Shown: one piece after another, positions 63,744-64,000 of the stretch
Layout: each line of letters opens with the position of its first letter
How positions within the stretch are numbered: the first letter of the stretch is position 1
Assembly (NCBI RefSeq): GCF_022436675.1
Contig: NZ_JAKUJZ010000005.1
Coordinates: forward strand, 62,001 to 126,000
Reading direction: 5' to 3'
DNA: 64,000 nucleotides
Source of the DNA: Rheinheimera hassiensis
Lineage (GTDB): Bacteria; Pseudomonadota; Gammaproteobacteria; Enterobacterales; Alteromonadaceae
The notes under the pieces: generated by a model
What the model was told of the DNA's origin: nothing
The model's database searches: none
Seen by the model: only the letters and a program-made list of their open reading frames with translations
Made by a program: the position numbers and the translations under genes

Positions 63744-64000
63744 TCACTGCCCTCCGCTTTAGGTAACTCGCCCAGTGATATTTGCGGAAACAGTTCTGCA
63801 TCAACCAACTGCGCAGCAACCACGGCTTTAAACGAGCGCACGGTATCCATCGCCGTTACCAGCGTCTGGTAGTCCAGCTCGTCGGGCGCCAGAATGGTAA
63901 TATCTTGTTTTTCTATCTGTTTTTGTGCAAAAGTTAGCTTTAAATCCTGCAGGTACAGGCTAAGCGCGGCAAAATCTAAGCTGCCTTGTTCTGTCAGTTC
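63740..64000 (-). CDS. Second ExbD/TolR-like protein, C-terminal fragment (cut by window edge)
   Basis: The visible 86 residues include SLYLQDLKLTFAQKQIEKQD, then ITILAPDELDYQTLVTAMDTVRSFK and the C-terminal ISLGELPKAEGSE. The L-x-Y-x-x-L-V-x-x-M-D segment is typical of the periplasmic domain of ExbD/TolR proteins. The stop overlaps the next gene (ATGA). The membrane helix and, probably, an ExbB/TolQ gene lie right of the window. Confidence 0.65.
   Translation of the reverse strand, partial: ELTEQGSLDFAALSLYLQDLKLTFAQKQIEKQDITILAPDELDYQTLVTAMDTVRSFKAVVAAQLVDAELFPQISLGELPKAEGSE

Overview
The window is chromosomal DNA from a gammaproteobacterium. The gene orders hemA-prfA-prmC-sirB2-kdsA, lolB-ispE-prs, rplY-pth-ychF and a tRNA-Met/Leu/Gln cluster beside ubiF match conserved gammaproteobacterial synteny. 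The protein flavour and the agmatine, AcnA, SPFH and eCIS gene set suggest an Alteromonadales/Chromatiaceae lineage such as Rheinheimera, Arsukibacterium or Alishewanella. That placement is an inference made without any database search. Coding density is high and base composition is near balanced, except for an AT-richer ATPase gene (15.5-17.5 kb), the 3' half of a toxin gene (32.7-33.6 kb) and one intergenic stretch (54.8-55.1 kb).

Layout. 1-5.1 kb: the start of a chemotaxis receptor, RNA-modification genes (RluA-type pseudouridine synthase, tapT), an S4 RNA-binding protein, a hydrolase and a metallocarboxypeptidase. 4.2-10.4 kb (minus): kdsA, sirB2, an HD-GYP response regulator, prmC, prfA and hemA. 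10.5-15.5 kb (plus): lolB, ispE, prs, rplY (with a visible promoter and structured leader), pth and ychF. 15.5-18.3 kb: a lone P-loop ATPase of foreign composition, then a four-tRNA operon with a near-consensus promoter and a terminator. 18.3-32.5 kb: ubiF, a periplasmic peroxiredoxin-like protein, the putrescine pathway pair aguB-aguA, ppiC, a RES-Xre toxin-antitoxin pair, rhlE, a GIY-YIG protein, an AEC transporter, an RHH-SPFH operon with a palindromic candidate operator, an MscS channel and acnA. Two dispersed repeat families sit in the gaps.

32.6-54.8 kb (minus) is a compact, nearly gapless extracellular contractile injection system (eCIS, Afp/PVC/MAC-like). In transcription order it encodes a Pvc16-type cap protein, an unknown protein, one sheath, two tube proteins, a DUF5908 protein, a LysM hub protein, a VgrG-like spike, a PAAR tip, a gp25-like baseplate protein, a large baseplate protein, a fibre-like protein, a second baseplate-wedge protein, a tape-measure protein with a large internal duplication, an AAA+ ATPase, a membrane-anchored degenerate GH18-like protein and a DUF4157 effector with an unrecognised C-terminal toxin region. 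The first genes build the particle, the ATPase probably handles cargo or assembly, and the last gene is the likely payload.

55.1-64.0 kb holds apbE (plus) and an orphan periplasmic solute-binding protein (minus). Next comes a minus-strand operon entering from beyond the right edge: ExbD/TolR-like (partial), ExbD/TolR-like, an AgmX/TonB-like protein, a CxxCH protein, a two-CxxCH LamG lipoprotein and a Tat-exported protein. It looks like a proton-motive-force-coupled envelope machine with haem proteins, and I know of no described function for it. It and the eCIS are the two most interesting parts of the window.
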